Program-made: the position numbers and the translations under genes
The notes under the pieces: model-generated
What the model was told of the DNA's origin: nothing
Database searches by the model: none
Seen by the model: the letters and a program-made list of their open reading frames with translations, nothing else
Shown here: one piece after another, positions 44,103 to 54,486 of the stretch
How positions within the stretch are numbered: position 1 is the stretch's first letter
Layout of the letters: each line of letters begins with the position of its first letter
DNA from: Azospirillum thermophilum
GTDB lineage: Bacteria; Pseudomonadota; Alphaproteobacteria; Azospirillales; Azospirillaceae
DNA length: 64,000 nt
Direction: 5' to 3'
Assembly (NCBI RefSeq): GCF_003130795.1
Contig: NZ_CP029354.1
Location: forward strand, 62,001-126,000

Positions 44103-46204
44103 TCACGCGGCGCGGACGGAGGTGATGAAGGCGGTCACCTCGCCGCGCAGCATCTCGGCCTCGCGGGCGAGGTCGCTCGCGGCCTCCAGCACCTCGGAGG
44201 CGGCGGAGCCGGTCTCGCCGACCGCTTGGTTGACGCCGACGATGTTCGACGACACCTCGCCGGTGCCGCGGGCGGCCTCGGTCACGTTGCCGGCGATGTC
44301 GCGGGTGGCGGCTCCCTGCTCCTCGATGGCGGCGGCGATGGCGGTGGTGATCTCGCTGATCTGGCCGATGGTCAGGCCGATGCCCTGGATCGCCTGCTGG
44401 GCGCCGCCGGTCGCCTGCTGGATCTCCCGCACCTTCGCCTGGATCTCCTCGGTCGCCCGGGCGGTCTGGGAGGCCAGAGACTTCACCTCGCCGGCCACCA
44501 CGGCGAAGCCCTTGCCGGCCTCCCCGGCGCGGGCCGCCTCGATCGTCGCGTTCAGCGCCAGCAGGTTGGTCTGGCCGGCGATGGAGTTGATCAGCTCCAT
44601 GACGCTGCCGATCTGGCGGGCGGCCTCCACCAGCGCCTGCATGGTGGCGTTGGTCTGCTCCGCCTGCGTCACCGCCTGGGCGGAGATGCGGGTGGAGGAG
44701 GCGACCTGACGGCCGATCTCCAGGATGGAGGCCGACAGCTCCTCCGTCGCCGAGGCCACGGTCTGCACGTTGACCGACGCCTGTTCGGAGGCGGCGGCGA
44801 CGGCGGCGGCCTGGGCGCCGGCATGGGCGGCGGTGGAGGACATGGTGCCGGCGGTGCCCCGCATCTCCGTCGCGGCGGAGGCGACGGCCTCGACGATGCC
44901 CATCACCTTGGTGTCGAAGGCGCGCATCAGCTCCTCCAGTTGGGCGGCCCGGCGCTCCTTCGCGGCCTGCTCGCGCTCCTGCTCGGCGGCGAGGCGGTCG
45001 GCGGTGATCATGCTGTCGCGGAAGACGGTGACGGCGGCGGCCATGCCGCCGATCTCGTCCCCCGGCCGCGGCCGGGGATCTCCACCGTCGTCTCCCGCTC
45101 GGCCAGGCGCCGCATCGCCTCGGTCATCGCCTGGATCGGGCCGGTGACCCGCCGCTTGGTGACGATCAGGCCGGCGACGGTCAGGACGATCGCGGCGACG
45201 ACCAGGATGCCGGCGACGATGGCGTCCCGCGTGGCGTGGTCCAGCCGGTCCTGCGCCCGCTCCACCATCTGGTCCACCGCGGCATGGGCGGTGTCGACGA
45301 TGTAGCCCTGGCTGGCGGTGTCCTGCTGGCGCAGCGCGGCGATCTCGACCGGCGGCCTGCGGCCCTCCGCCAGGGCGGCCAGGATGGCCTTGCGCTGGTC
45401 GACCCGCGGCCCTTCGAAATTGACCTTGGCCTTGTCCGCCGCCTCGCGGATGGTGGCGGGCGTGTCGGCGCGCGACGCCGCCTCGGTCACCAGCGCCCAG
45501 GACTGGGCGGCGCGGCCGACCAGATCGGCGACGGCGAGCGCGTCGGCCTGGGTCCAGGGCTGGCCGGTGGCGACGGCGGTCTGGATGCGCAGCGCCATGC
45601 CGCCGGCGGCGAGCCGGGTGTTCCAGGCCGCCCGCTTCACCGACAGCAGATGATCGACCACCGGGTCGACCAGCTTCAGCGACGAGTCCAGCAGGTCCGT
45701 GGCGGCGGTCAGGGCGTCGAGGAAGGCGACGGGGGCCTTCGACCACTCCTCCGCCACGGCGGGGTTGCGCGCGGCCTTGGGCTGGCGGGCCGCCTCGTCG
45801 GCGTTGCGCCGGGCGGCGACCAGGGCGTCATGGGCGGCGCGCAGCCGGTCGGCGGCGCCGCGCAGCCCCGGCATCTCCAGCGTCTGCAGCGTCGCGACGA
45901 TCGTCCCGTAGCCGGCCTCGGACACGCGGCGCTGGGCGGCGATCTCCGCCACGTCCGTGTCCTTGACCGGCTGGTCGGCGCCGAGCGCCGGGGTCAGGAC
46001 GCCGCGCTCCAGCCGGACGGCCAGCAGGGTGCGCAGCAGGTCGCGGCTGGTCTCGCTGAGGGTTGCCACCGTGCCGGCGCTGCGCGTGCGCTCGACCACG
46101 TCGAAAAGCGAATAGGTGCTGGTGCTGATCAGCAGCAGCCCCAGGGCGGCGATCACCAACCCGAGCGTGGCGCGGATCGAGAGGCGCTGGAGGACATGTG
46201 TCAT
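44103..46204 (-). pseudogene. Methyl-accepting chemotaxis protein 1, frameshifted
   Basis: An inner-membrane chemoreceptor. It has TM1 (about 15-33), a long helical periplasmic domain, TM2 (about 322-342), a HAMP segment ([28 protein letters not shown]), then the frame breaks. At 45059-45063 a run of five C (minus-strand GGGGG) should be six; with one base added the frame reads [17 protein letters not shown] and continues into a full signalling domain with the hairpin [33 protein letters not shown]. Both halves are otherwise intact; a base-calling error is likely. Confidence 0.88.
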
Positions 46205-46762
46205 GACAAGGCCGTGAGTCTGGAAGGTGCGGGCTTGCCCCGGGGTGCCGGCAGTCTGCGGGCATCCGGAAAGGCGCCCGCAGCCTAGCAGATGCAGGGA
46301 AGATGTGAATATATTAGAATATCAGTAGGCTGCGACATTTCTTCGCTTGAAGTCCGCGTGAGGACCGGGGGGCGGAGTCATGCCTGTATTTGAGCTGATT
46401 TCCCCTTCGATCGGCGGGGCCGGCGTAGATTCGCGGATGGTGGGCGGGGTGCACGATCCTTGTGCAACGAAAACTTGAAGAGGTGCCGGGGCGCCTTGTC
46501 GGTCGGCCGGAACTCCACGAAGAGCGAGTCTGATACACGTCCGAAGTGATTACCAAACAATCATCCAGTTATCACGAAAACCATTCATTGCACTGACAAA
46601 GAAAATGCGTCATCTCCCGCCCGATTGTTTTAATGGGGTTCGGGGCCGCATGCTTCATCCGGGCCGCCAGCGTATCGGGAGCCGGGGAATGTACCGTCTG
46701 TTCATTGCATATGCCCATTGCCGCCATGCACCTATGTATGGAGAGCATTTCCGGACAACAAG
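46205..46762. promoter_or_regulatory. Intergenic region between chemoreceptor and hybrid kinase
   Basis: 557 bp with no supported gene, AT-rich in 46300-46400 and 46530-46630. ATATTAGAATATCA at 46311-46324 closely matches ATATTAGTATATCA at 43981-43994 on the other side of the chemoreceptor gene. A divergent promoter region is likely, but I see no clear -35/-10. Confidence 0.4.
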
Positions 46763-49618
46763 ATGATCCGTCGCAGGCGGGCAGGGACCAGGCCGCCGGG
46801 CCGTCTGTCCACCCGCGCCCCGCTTTTCCTGTTCCTGATCGTGTTCCCGCTGCTCGGCCTCAATCTCTACAATGCCCTGGCCGCCCGGGCGGAGCGGGAG
46901 AACGACCTCCACGAGGAGGCGATGCGCTGGCTCGCCATCGTCGAGACAGAGCAGGGCCACGTCTTCGACGAGGCCGGGCGGCTGCTGGATCTGCTGATCG
47001 ACGGGGGGACGGCCACCCTGCCGGCGGAGCGGTGCAACGCGGCGGTGATGCACCTCGCCCCGCGCTTTCCCAGCTACCTGACGGTGACGGTCGCCGATGC
47101 CGACGGGCTGATCCGCTGTTCCTCCAACCCCGCCGCGCTGGGCCAGTCGATCGCCGACCGGCCCCTCTTCCACCATCTCCGCGAGACGGGCCGCAGCGTC
47201 GTCGGGGTCAGCGCCCCGTCACGCCTGTCGGGACGGCTGGAACTGCCGCTGGCGCGGCGGCTGGAGGATGCGGACGGCCGGTTCGCCGGGGCGGCGGTCG
47301 GGATGATCGACATCGGCTGGCTGGAGGATTTCCTGCGGCGCCAGCCCCTGCCCCCGGACAGCAGCCTGCTGGTGGCCGACCGGTCCGGCGTGGTGTTCGC
47401 GCGGGCGCCGGAGGAAGGCGGCCGGCGCAGCCTGCTGCCGCAGGTGTTCCGCCCCCTGCTGCAGAGCGCGCGGCGCGGCGTGGCCGAGATCCGTGACGGC
47501 GACCGGCGGCTGATCACCGCCTGGTCGCCCTTCAGCAGTGGGCTGCAGGCCACCCTGACCATCCTCGGCATCGACCGGGACGCCCGGATGGTGCCGGTGG
47601 ACCGGTCCCTGATGCGGTCCCTGCTGCTGTCGGGCGCCGTGGTGCTGGGGGCGGTGCTGGCGACGGCGCTCGGCCTGCACCGCTACCTGCGCTACCGCGA
47701 GCGGGTGGAGCAGGCGCTGGAGCGCGCGCAGGAGCATCTGAGCCTCGTCCTGGCCTCGGTCGACGCCGGCGTGTGGGAATGGGACATCCGGGCGAACAGC
47801 GTCGTCTGGTCGGAGGGGATCTACCGGCTGTTCGGGGTGGATCCCGGAAGCTTCACGCCGGGCTTCACCGCCTGGCTCGACAGGCTGTCGCCGGAGGAAC
47901 AGGTCTCCGTCCGCCGGATGATCGAGGATACCCTGGCCAACCGCCGGACCGACTACCGGCTGGAGCACCGCGTCCTCCTCCCGGACGGCGAGGTGCGCTG
48001 GCTCCTGGGGCTGGGGCGGGTGTTCTACGACCGCTCGGGCGAGGCGCTGCGGATGGTCGGCCTGACGGTGGACATCACCCAGACCAAGGAGACGGAGGAG
48101 GCCCTGCGGCGCAGCGAGCAGCGCTATCGCGGGCTGGTGGAATCGCAGACGGATATCGTGGTCCGCATGGATGCCGGCGGCCGCTACACCTTCGTCAACG
48201 ACACCGCCTGCCGCGTCTTCGGCCGGCGGCGGGAGGCGCTGGTCGGGGCGCAATGGACGGAGTTCGCGGTGGCCGAGGACGTCGGGAACCTCGACGCCGC
48301 CATCGAGCGCATGAACGGCGATCCGCTGCGCCGCAAGACCTTCGAGGGGCGGGTGCGGACCACCACGGGGGTGCGCTGGTACCTGTGGGACGGCGGGCCG
48401 ATCGTCGACGAGACCGGGGCCATCGCCGAGTATCAGGCGGTGGGCCGCGACATCAACGACCGCAAGCTGGTGGAGCAGCGGCTTCGCCTCGCCAAGGAGG
48501 AGGCCGAGCGGGCGACCGCGTCGAAGTCCCGCTTCCTCGCGGCGGCCAGCCACGACCTGCGCCAGCCGATGCAGTCGCTGTTCCTCTTCGCCGCGGTGCT
48601 GCGCGACCATGTCGACGCGGTCGGGCGCGAACAGCTCGTCCATCTGGAACGCAGCCTGGAGGCGCTGAAGGGGCTGCTCGACAGCCTGCTGGACGTCTCC
48701 AAGCTCGACGCCGGGCTGGTCAAGCCGCAGATCGAGGAGTTCCCGCTCGGCCTCGTGCTGGAGGAGCTGGACGCCGCCTACAAGCCGGTGGCGGACCGGC
48801 AGGGGCTGGGCTGGTCGATCGCCGGCTGCGACGGGACGGTCCGCAGCGACCGCGTCCTGCTGGCCCGGCTGCTGCGCAATCTGGTCGAGAACGCCCTGCG
48901 CTATACCCAGGAGGGCGCCATCGCGATCCGCTGCCGGGTGGACGGCGCCGACCTGCTGATCGAGGTCGAGGACACCGGCATCGGCATTCCCGCCGACCAG
49001 CGCGACCAGATCTTCGAGGAGTTCGTGCAGGTCGGCAACATCGAGCGCAACCGCCAGCAGGGGCTGGGGCTGGGGCTCGCCATCGTGCGCCGCCTCGCCC
49101 GGCTGCTGGGCTGCCGGATCGACCTGCATTCGGAGGTGGGCAAGGGCTCGGTCTTCTGCGTCCGCGTGCCGCGCGGGGCGGGGGCGCGGCGTCCGCCGCC
49201 GTCGAACAGCGACGCCGGGCTCAAGATCCGGTCCGGCCTGCTGGTCCTGGTGATCGACGACGAGATCCTGGTGCTGCTGGGGCTGCAGGCGATCCTGCGG
49301 GAATGGGGCTGCGGCGTGATCACCGCCACCGGAGCCGCGCAGGCGGTCGAGCGGCTGCGCGGGCTGGACCGCGGCCCCGACCTGATCCTGGCCGATTACC
49401 GGCTGGGCGGCGGCCGGCTGGGAACCGAGGCGGTGGAGCAGGTCCGCGCCGCCTGCGGCCGGCCGGTCCCGGCCATCCTGCTGACGGGCGAAACGGGAAC
49501 CGAAGCGCTGCGCGAGGCGGCGTCGAAGGGGCTGCGCATCCTGCACAAGCCGGTCACCGCCAGGCTGCTGGTGGAGGCGCTGAACACCCTGACCGCCGGG
49601 CGGGCGGCAAATTCGTAG
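46763..49618 (+). CDS. Hybrid sensor histidine kinase, Cache-PAS-PAS-HK-REC
   Basis: A 951-residue protein. TM1 (about 18-38) and TM2 (about 275-300) flank a dCache-like periplasmic domain. Two PAS domains follow (about 325-450 and 455-575), then HisKA with the phosphate-accepting His in AAASHDLRQPMQ (H597), HATPase_c (NLVENALRYTQEGA, DTGIGIPADQRDQIFEEF, GLGLGLAIVRRLA) and a receiver domain whose phospho-Asp is D878 in ILADYRLGGG. I prefer ATG 46763; an alternative TTG at 46718 adds 15 residues. The output may be relay to an unlinked regulator, as none is adjacent. Confidence 0.92.
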   Translation: MIRRRRAGTRPPGRLSTRAPLFLFLIVFPLLGLNLYNALAARAERENDLHEEAMRWLAIVETEQGHVFDEAGRLLDLLIDGGTATLPAERCNAAVMHLAPRFPSYLTVTVADADGLIRCSSNPAALGQSIADRPLFHHLRETGRSVVGVSAPSRLSGRLELPLARRLEDADGRFAGAAVGMIDIGWLEDFLRRQPLPPDSSLLVADRSGVVFARAPEEGGRRSLLPQVFRPLLQSARRGVAEIRDGDRRLITAWSPFSSGLQATLTILGIDRDARMVPVDRSLMRSLLLSGAVVLGAVLATALGLHRYLRYRERVEQALERAQEHLSLVLASVDAGVWEWDIRANSVVWSEGIYRLFGVDPGSFTPGFTAWLDRLSPEEQVSVRRMIEDTLANRRTDYRLEHRVLLPDGEVRWLLGLGRVFYDRSGEALRMVGLTVDITQTKETEEALRRSEQRYRGLVESQTDIVVRMDAGGRYTFVNDTACRVFGRRREALVGAQWTEFAVAEDVGNLDAAIERMNGDPLRRKTFEGRVRTTTGVRWYLWDGGPIVDETGAIAEYQAVGRDINDRKLVEQRLRLAKEEAERATASKSRFLAAASHDLRQPMQSLFLFAAVLRDHVDAVGREQLVHLERSLEALKGLLDSLLDVSKLDAGLVKPQIEEFPLGLVLEELDAAYKPVADRQGLGWSIAGCDGTVRSDRVLLARLLRNLVENALRYTQEGAIAIRCRVDGADLLIEVEDTGIGIPADQRDQIFEEFVQVGNIERNRQQGLGLGLAIVRRLARLLGCRIDLHSEVGKGSVFCVRVPRGAGARRPPPSNSDAGLKIRSGLLVLVIDDEILVLLGLQAILREWGCGVITATGAAQAVERLRGLDRGPDLILADYRLGGGRLGTEAVEQVRAACGRPVPAILLTGETGTEALREAASKGLRILHKPVTARLLVEALNTLTAGRAANS

Positions 49619-49752
49619 ATAATTTTAACTATTTGCCGCGATTGTTTAGACCTGCGACCTTCTATCGCACAAGGCGCGGCTAACGCTTCGTGAGTAACGG
49701 GGTAATACTTTTTTGCACGATGTCCAGGCACTCCGCCTGAAGGTGGTGCAAA

Positions 49753-51441
49753 ATGATGATCAAATCCCTCTCCGTCCGGACAAAGCTCCTGGGGCTTGCC
49801 GCAATCGCCAGTTTCGCGTGCCTGATTATTGCGGCAGCCGGGTTGTATCTCAGCTACAGCCGCATGTACCAGGACCGGATCGACTCGCTTCGATACATGG
49901 TGGAGGCCGGCCACAGCATGGCCACCCGGTACGAAGCGGAGGTCTCGGCCGGGCGCCTGACGCGCGAGGAGGCGCAGGCCCGCTTCAAGGACGCCTTCCT
50001 GGCGATCCGCTACAGCGGCGAGGAGTATCTGTTCGCCCACACCTACGGCTCCGTCGGCTTCGCCCATGCCAACCGCAAGCTGATGGGCGCCGACGTCTCC
50101 GGCATCAAGGACGCCCAGGGCGTGCCGGTGATCCCCGCGCTGATCCGCATCGTCAAGGCCAGGGGCGAGGGCACCTACGCCTATGACTGGCCGAAGACCC
50201 TCGGCGGCACGGACACCGCGGTGAAGCTGGCCTACGTCAAGGGCTTCGACCCCTGGGGCATCTTCATCGGCACCGGCATCTTCATCGACGACATCCGCAC
50301 GGCCTTCCTGTCGCAGCTCTGGACCCTGCTCGGCATCTTCGCGGTCTTCGCGCTGCCGGCCCTGCTGCTGCTGGTGCTGTCCAGCCTGAAGCTCAGCACC
50401 ACCATCCGCTCGCTGGCGCAGCGGATGCACGCGCTGGCCTCCGGCGACCTGTCCGTCACCTTCGCCGAGGCGGCCCGCGGCGACGAGCTGGGCGAGATGG
50501 GCCGCGCCGTCCAGGTCTTCAAGGAGAATGCCGAGGCCAAGGCGCATCTGGAGGCGGAGCAGGCCGAGCTTGCCCGCCGGGCCGAGGAGGACAAGCGGCG
50601 GGCGCTCGCCCAGCTTGCCGACTCCTTCGAGCAGACGGTGGGCGGCGTCATCCGCGCGGTCTCTCAGGAGGCCAGCGGCATGGAGCGGCGGGCCTCCGAG
50701 GTGACCGATGCGGCCGACCGCACCGGCCATCTGGCGAGCGCCGTCGCCTCGGCGACCGAACAGACCTCGGCCAACGTCCAGACGGTGGCGTCGGCGACCG
50801 AGGAGCTGTCCAGCTCGATCGGCGAGATCAGCCGGCAGGTCGGCCAGTCCTCGCAGATCGCCGGCGAGGCGGTCGGCATCGCCGAGCGGGCGAACGGCAA
50901 GGTCGGCGGGCTGGCCGGGGCCGTGGAGCGGATCGGCGCGGTGGTGGAGCTGATCAACTCCATCGCCAGCCAGACCAACCTGCTGGCGCTGAACGCCACG
51001 ATCGAGGCGGCCCGCGCCGGCGAGGCGGGCAAGGGCTTCGCCGTGGTGGCGCAGGAGGTCAAGGCGCTGGCCAACCAGACGGCCAAGGCCACCGAGGAGA
51101 TCGCCACCCAGGTCGCCGAGGTGCAGGCGATGACCGGCGAGGCGGTGGTCGAGCTGCAGGACGTCGTGCGGGTGATCGGCCACATCAACGAGGTGGCGAC
51201 CTCCATCGCCTCGGCGGTCGAGCAGCAGGGGGCGGCGACCCGCGAGATCAGCCGCAACATCCAGCAGGCCGCCCGCGGCACGCAGGAGGTCACCGACAAC
51301 ATCGTCGGCGTGAACGACGCGGCGAGCCGGAGCGGCACGCTGGCGCACGAGGTCCTGCAGTCGGTGCGGCAGCTCTCCAGCCAGACCGACGCGCTGGGCG
51401 ACGAGGTCAACCGCTTCCTCGGCCGCGTGCGCGCCGGCTGA
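49753..51441 (+). CDS. Methyl-accepting chemotaxis protein 2, single-Cache sensor
   Basis: A 562-residue receptor: TM1 (about 11-33), a periplasmic sCache_2-like domain (about 40-185, with [23 protein letters not shown] and [19 protein letters not shown]), TM2 (about 190-212), HAMP and a signalling domain with the conserved tip [37 protein letters not shown]. sCache_2 receptors often sense small carboxylates or amino acids. It follows the hybrid kinase by 134 bp, so they may respond to related signals. Confidence 0.94.
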   Translation: MMIKSLSVRTKLLGLAAIASFACLIIAAAGLYLSYSRMYQDRIDSLRYMVEAGHSMATRYEAEVSAGRLTREEAQARFKDAFLAIRYSGEEYLFAHTYGSVGFAHANRKLMGADVSGIKDAQGVPVIPALIRIVKARGEGTYAYDWPKTLGGTDTAVKLAYVKGFDPWGIFIGTGIFIDDIRTAFLSQLWTLLGIFAVFALPALLLLVLSSLKLSTTIRSLAQRMHALASGDLSVTFAEAARGDELGEMGRAVQVFKENAEAKAHLEAEQAELARRAEEDKRRALAQLADSFEQTVGGVIRAVSQEASGMERRASEVTDAADRTGHLASAVASATEQTSANVQTVASATEELSSSIGEISRQVGQSSQIAGEAVGIAERANGKVGGLAGAVERIGAVVELINSIASQTNLLALNATIEAARAGEAGKGFAVVAQEVKALANQTAKATEEIATQVAEVQAMTGEAVVELQDVVRVIGHINEVATSIASAVEQQGAATREISRNIQQAARGTQEVTDNIVGVNDAASRSGTLAHEVLQSVRQLSSQTDALGDEVNRFLGRVRAG

Positions 51442-51513
51442 CCGCCGGGATGATGGAATGACGGCGGGGCCGGCCGGAGGGGGATGGTGCCCCGTCCGGC
51501 CGGCGCGCTGCCG

Positions 51514-52011
51514 TCAGTCCTTCTTCTTCACCGCGATCACCTCGATCTCCACCAGATAGCCGGGATTGGCCAGGGCGGAGACGCCGAAGACCGAGCGGGC
51601 CGGCAGGTTCGGCTGGCTGCCGCCGAAGAACTGGGTGTAGCCGGCCATGAAGCCCTTGAAATCCATGGAGTTGCCGTTCTGCGGGTCGGTCACGAGATAG
51701 ACCTGCATCTTGACCACGTCGCCCATGCCGAGGCCGTGGGTCGCCAGGATGTCCTTGATCCGGGTCAGCACCCCGACCGTCTGCGTCGTGACGTCGCCAT
51801 AGGCCTGACGGCTTTCCGGCGCGGCGGCCTTGTCGACCACCGGCGGCACCTGGCCGCTGACGTAGAAGGTCGTGACGTCGCCGGACACCGCGACCGCCTG
51901 GGCGATCGGGAAGGTGGAGTTGGGGATCGGGTGGCGCACCACGTCGGCCCGGGCGGAGCCGGCGGCGGCGAGGAGGGTGCAGGCCAGCAAGGCGGACTGG
52001 AACTTGGTCAC
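51514..52011 (-). CDS. Secreted RidA-family protein
   Basis: A 165-residue RidA/YjgF protein with an unusual signal peptide MTKFQSALLACTLLAAAGSARA (cleavage near 22). The mature part has YVSGQVPPVVDK, QTVGVLTRIKDILATHGLGMGDVVKMQVYL, and the catalytic Arg in NLPARSVFGVSALANPGYLVEIEVIAV. RidA hydrolyses reactive imines/enamines produced by PLP or flavin enzymes. It follows a cytochrome c and a Tat-exported amine oxidase on one strand, so it would clear the imine made in the periplasm. Confidence 0.9.
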   Translation of the reverse strand: MTKFQSALLACTLLAAAGSARADVVRHPIPNSTFPIAQAVAVSGDVTTFYVSGQVPPVVDKAAAPESRQAYGDVTTQTVGVLTRIKDILATHGLGMGDVVKMQVYLVTDPQNGNSMDFKGFMAGYTQFFGGSQPNLPARSVFGVSALANPGYLVEIEVIAVKKKD

Positions 52012-52058
52012 GGGAAGTCCTTTTGTCTGAAGAGGGAGTGTGGCGGATCGGCAGCGGA

Positions 52059-52523
52059 TCAGGGGCGGGCGGCCGCGACGTCCTTGGCCGTCACCGCGTC
52101 GGTGTAGGCGTTGCCGAAATGGCTGCGGACATAGTTGACGACCTCGGCGACCTGCTCGTCGCTCATCATCCGGCCGACCGGCGGCATGCCGCGATGGCCG
52201 TTGACCACCAGATGGACGGGATAGCCGGCGGCCTTGAGGTTGGCGTTGTTCGCCAGCGCCGGATAGGCGCCGGCGCCGACGGCGCCCGCCCCCTCCTTCA
52301 TGTGGCAGGCCTGGCAGACGTTGGCGTAGAGGGCCTCGCCGCCCTGCTCGGCGAACTTGGCGGCCGGGCTCAGCATCGGCGCGGCAGCCCCCTGGGATTG
52401 GGTGCCCTGGGGCTGGGTGCTTTGGGGCTGGGCGCTTTGGGAGTGGGCGGCGGCCGACAGCGTCAGGGCGCCGAGCGCGGCGCAGGCGATCAGCGCCCGC
52501 GGCCGCAGGGACCGGAAGGTCAT
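52059..52523 (-). CDS. Periplasmic c-type cytochrome
   Basis: A 154-residue protein with signal peptide (1-28), a Gln/Ser/Pro spacer (SAQPQSTQPQGTQSQ), heme-binding CQACH (70-74) and a C-terminal Met (in GMPPVGRMM) as likely axial ligand. It sits between a flavin amine oxidase and RidA, suggesting it receives electrons from the flavin enzyme, as CycN does from NicA2. Confidence 0.92.
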   Translation of the reverse strand: MTFRSLRPRALIACAALGALTLSAAAHSQSAQPQSTQPQGTQSQGAAAPMLSPAAKFAEQGGEALYANVCQACHMKEGAGAVGAGAYPALANNANLKAAGYPVHLVVNGHRGMPPVGRMMSDEQVAEVVNYVRSHFGNAYTDAVTAKDVAAARP

Positions 52524-52579
52524 GGTGTCATCCTTGCGGTTGGGGGAGAGGGGGGCGGTCCGGCGAAGCGGTCCCGGCC

Positions 52580-54178
52580 TCACGCCGCGACGACGCGCTG
52601 GTGCAGGCGCGTGATGGCGTCGAGCGAGGAGAGGATCGCGCCCTCCATCCAGGCGGGGATGTAGGAGGCGTGCTCGCCCGCCAGCACGATCCGCCCGTCG
52701 ATCTGGCAGAGGTCGTCGTAATGCTGGTGCCGCGCCTCCTCCGACCAGTCGCCGGCGCAGCCCAGCGTGAAGGGGATGCGGTGCCAGGCCACCGACACGC
52801 CGCTTTCGAACTCCGTCTTGTACTGCGGGTGGATCTGCGCGCCGTACTCCACCGCCCGCCTGATGCGCTCGGCCGGTCCCATGGCGGCGAACTCGTAGGA
52901 GTTGGGGCCGTTCCAGGTGTAGGCGCCGAGCAGGACGCCCTTGCCGCCGGCATTGTAGCCGGTGCTGGGGTAGGAGATCTGGCGGATCGGCAGGTCGGTG
53001 TAGCTGATGCCGCCGTAGATCGCCTCGTCCTGTTCCCAGAATCGGCGCTTGAACTGCAGCCCGACCTTGACGGAGGAGGCGTAGGGGACGGCGTCGATGG
53101 CGGCCTTCATCTTCGGCCCGACATCGACCTGGATCTGGCTGAGGATCGACAGCGGGATGGTGCAGACGCACCAGTCGGCGCTGGCCTGCAGCGTGCTGCC
53201 CGGCTGCTTGGTGTCCTGGTAGGTGACGGTGACGCCGCGACCGGTCTGCTGGATGCGGGTGACCTTGGCGTTGTAGCGGATCAGGTCGCCCACCTGCCTG
53301 GCGAAGCCCTTGCCGATCATGTCCATGCCGCCGACCGGCTGGAACATGGTGGTCTGGAACTCGTAGAGCGCGAAGTTCTGCAGGCTGCGCCACAGCCGCG
53401 ACTTCAGGATCTCCGACAGGGCGATCGGCTCGCCCGGCACCGGGGCGGCCCCCAGCCCGCCGCCGGCATCCTTGGCGAAGCCGCGGAACTCCGCGGAGAC
53501 CTCGCCCGCCCGGTAGGCATAGTCCTTGTCGAGCGCGCCCCAGGACTTCAGCGCCTGCAGCAGGATCTCCTGATCCTCCCTGGTCACCGCCCCGTCGAGC
53601 TTGCCCTGCTGCGTCGCCTTGGCCAGCAGTTCCGAGACATGGCCCTGGAAGTCCGTCTTGATCTCGCGGATGCGCTGCGGCTTGCCGCCGAAGGCCTTGG
53701 ACGAGTGCAGATAGGCGTTGTGGTTGAGCTGGATGAAGGGCTCCAGCGCCACGCCGAGCCGCTGGCAATAGTCCAGCACCGCGTGATGGTGGTACGGGAT
53801 GCGCCAGGGGCCGGGATTGATGTAGAGGCCGGGATCGAAGGTGCAGGTCTGCGTCGTGCCGTCGAGCTCGGTGAAGCTGTCGCCGCCGCGCAGCGACCAG
53901 TTGCGCCCGCCGGGCCGGTCGTTGAACTCCAGCACCTGCACCTTGTAGCCGGCCTGCCGCAGTTCGAGCGCCGCGGTCATTCCGGCAAGGCCGGCGCCGA
54001 GCACCAGGACCGAGGCGCCCTTCGGATCCCCCTCCAGCCGGATGCGCCCCTTGTAGCCCGACTCCGCCGCCAGCCCCAGGCTGGTCATGGCGTGATACAT
54101 CACGGCCCCACCCGCGGTGGCGCCGATCAAGGACAGGAGATCGCGCCGGCTGACGCCGGTCAATCGCTCACCAGACAT
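52580..54178 (-). CDS. Tat-exported flavin amine oxidase/dehydrogenase
   Basis: A 532-residue FAD enzyme of the monoamine-oxidase superfamily. A twin-arginine signal (VSRRDLLSLIGATAGGAV) leads to VLVLGAGLAGMTAALEL (dinucleotide-binding, about 58-74), DRPGGRNWSLRGG, QPVGGMDMIGKGF and the C-terminal FAD contact VLAGEHASYIPAWMEGAI. ATG 54178 begins MSGERLTG. First in a minus-strand operon with the cytochrome c and RidA genes, so it probably deaminates an amine or amino acid in the periplasm and passes electrons to the cytochrome rather than oxygen. The substrate is not revealed. Confidence 0.88.
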   Translation of the reverse strand: MSGERLTGVSRRDLLSLIGATAGGAVMYHAMTSLGLAAESGYKGRIRLEGDPKGASVLVLGAGLAGMTAALELRQAGYKVQVLEFNDRPGGRNWSLRGGDSFTELDGTTQTCTFDPGLYINPGPWRIPYHHHAVLDYCQRLGVALEPFIQLNHNAYLHSSKAFGGKPQRIREIKTDFQGHVSELLAKATQQGKLDGAVTREDQEILLQALKSWGALDKDYAYRAGEVSAEFRGFAKDAGGGLGAAPVPGEPIALSEILKSRLWRSLQNFALYEFQTTMFQPVGGMDMIGKGFARQVGDLIRYNAKVTRIQQTGRGVTVTYQDTKQPGSTLQASADWCVCTIPLSILSQIQVDVGPKMKAAIDAVPYASSVKVGLQFKRRFWEQDEAIYGGISYTDLPIRQISYPSTGYNAGGKGVLLGAYTWNGPNSYEFAAMGPAERIRRAVEYGAQIHPQYKTEFESGVSVAWHRIPFTLGCAGDWSEEARHQHYDDLCQIDGRIVLAGEHASYIPAWMEGAILSSLDAITRLHQRVVAA

Positions 54179-54486
54179 TGTTCCCCCTGTATTGACGGAT
54201 GCCGGCGCGCCTTTGTTGCGACGTCTGCCGGACATGGGGGGCATACCCGCAAACGGTGTGCCAGACGGGGAAGCGCCGACAACCCTACACTGTGGCGCCC
54301 GGGGGTTGGGCATTTGCCACGTTCGGTGGCAGCGGAGGGAGGCGTTTGGTTAACTTTTCCTCAGACGGGGCTGTCCGCGGCGGGAACGGACAATCCGTGC
54401 CGCCGAAGACGGCGCCGGGAAACAGGCAGGGCCGGGCGGATCGCCGTCCGCGCCGGCCCTTGCGTCTCCTGCGATGCCGCGCGGGA
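54179..54486. promoter_or_regulatory. Intergenic region between amine oxidase and patatin genes
   Basis: About 310 bp between the amine oxidase start and the patatin-like gene stop. No gene is supported. It probably carries the promoter of the amine oxidase operon, but no clear -35/-10 or operator is visible. Confidence 0.3.

Noticed and set aside
44103..46204. Programmed frameshifting in the chemoreceptor
   Set aside because: The shift site is a plain G run without slippery heptamer or downstream structure, and two other genes show similar losses; error is simpler.
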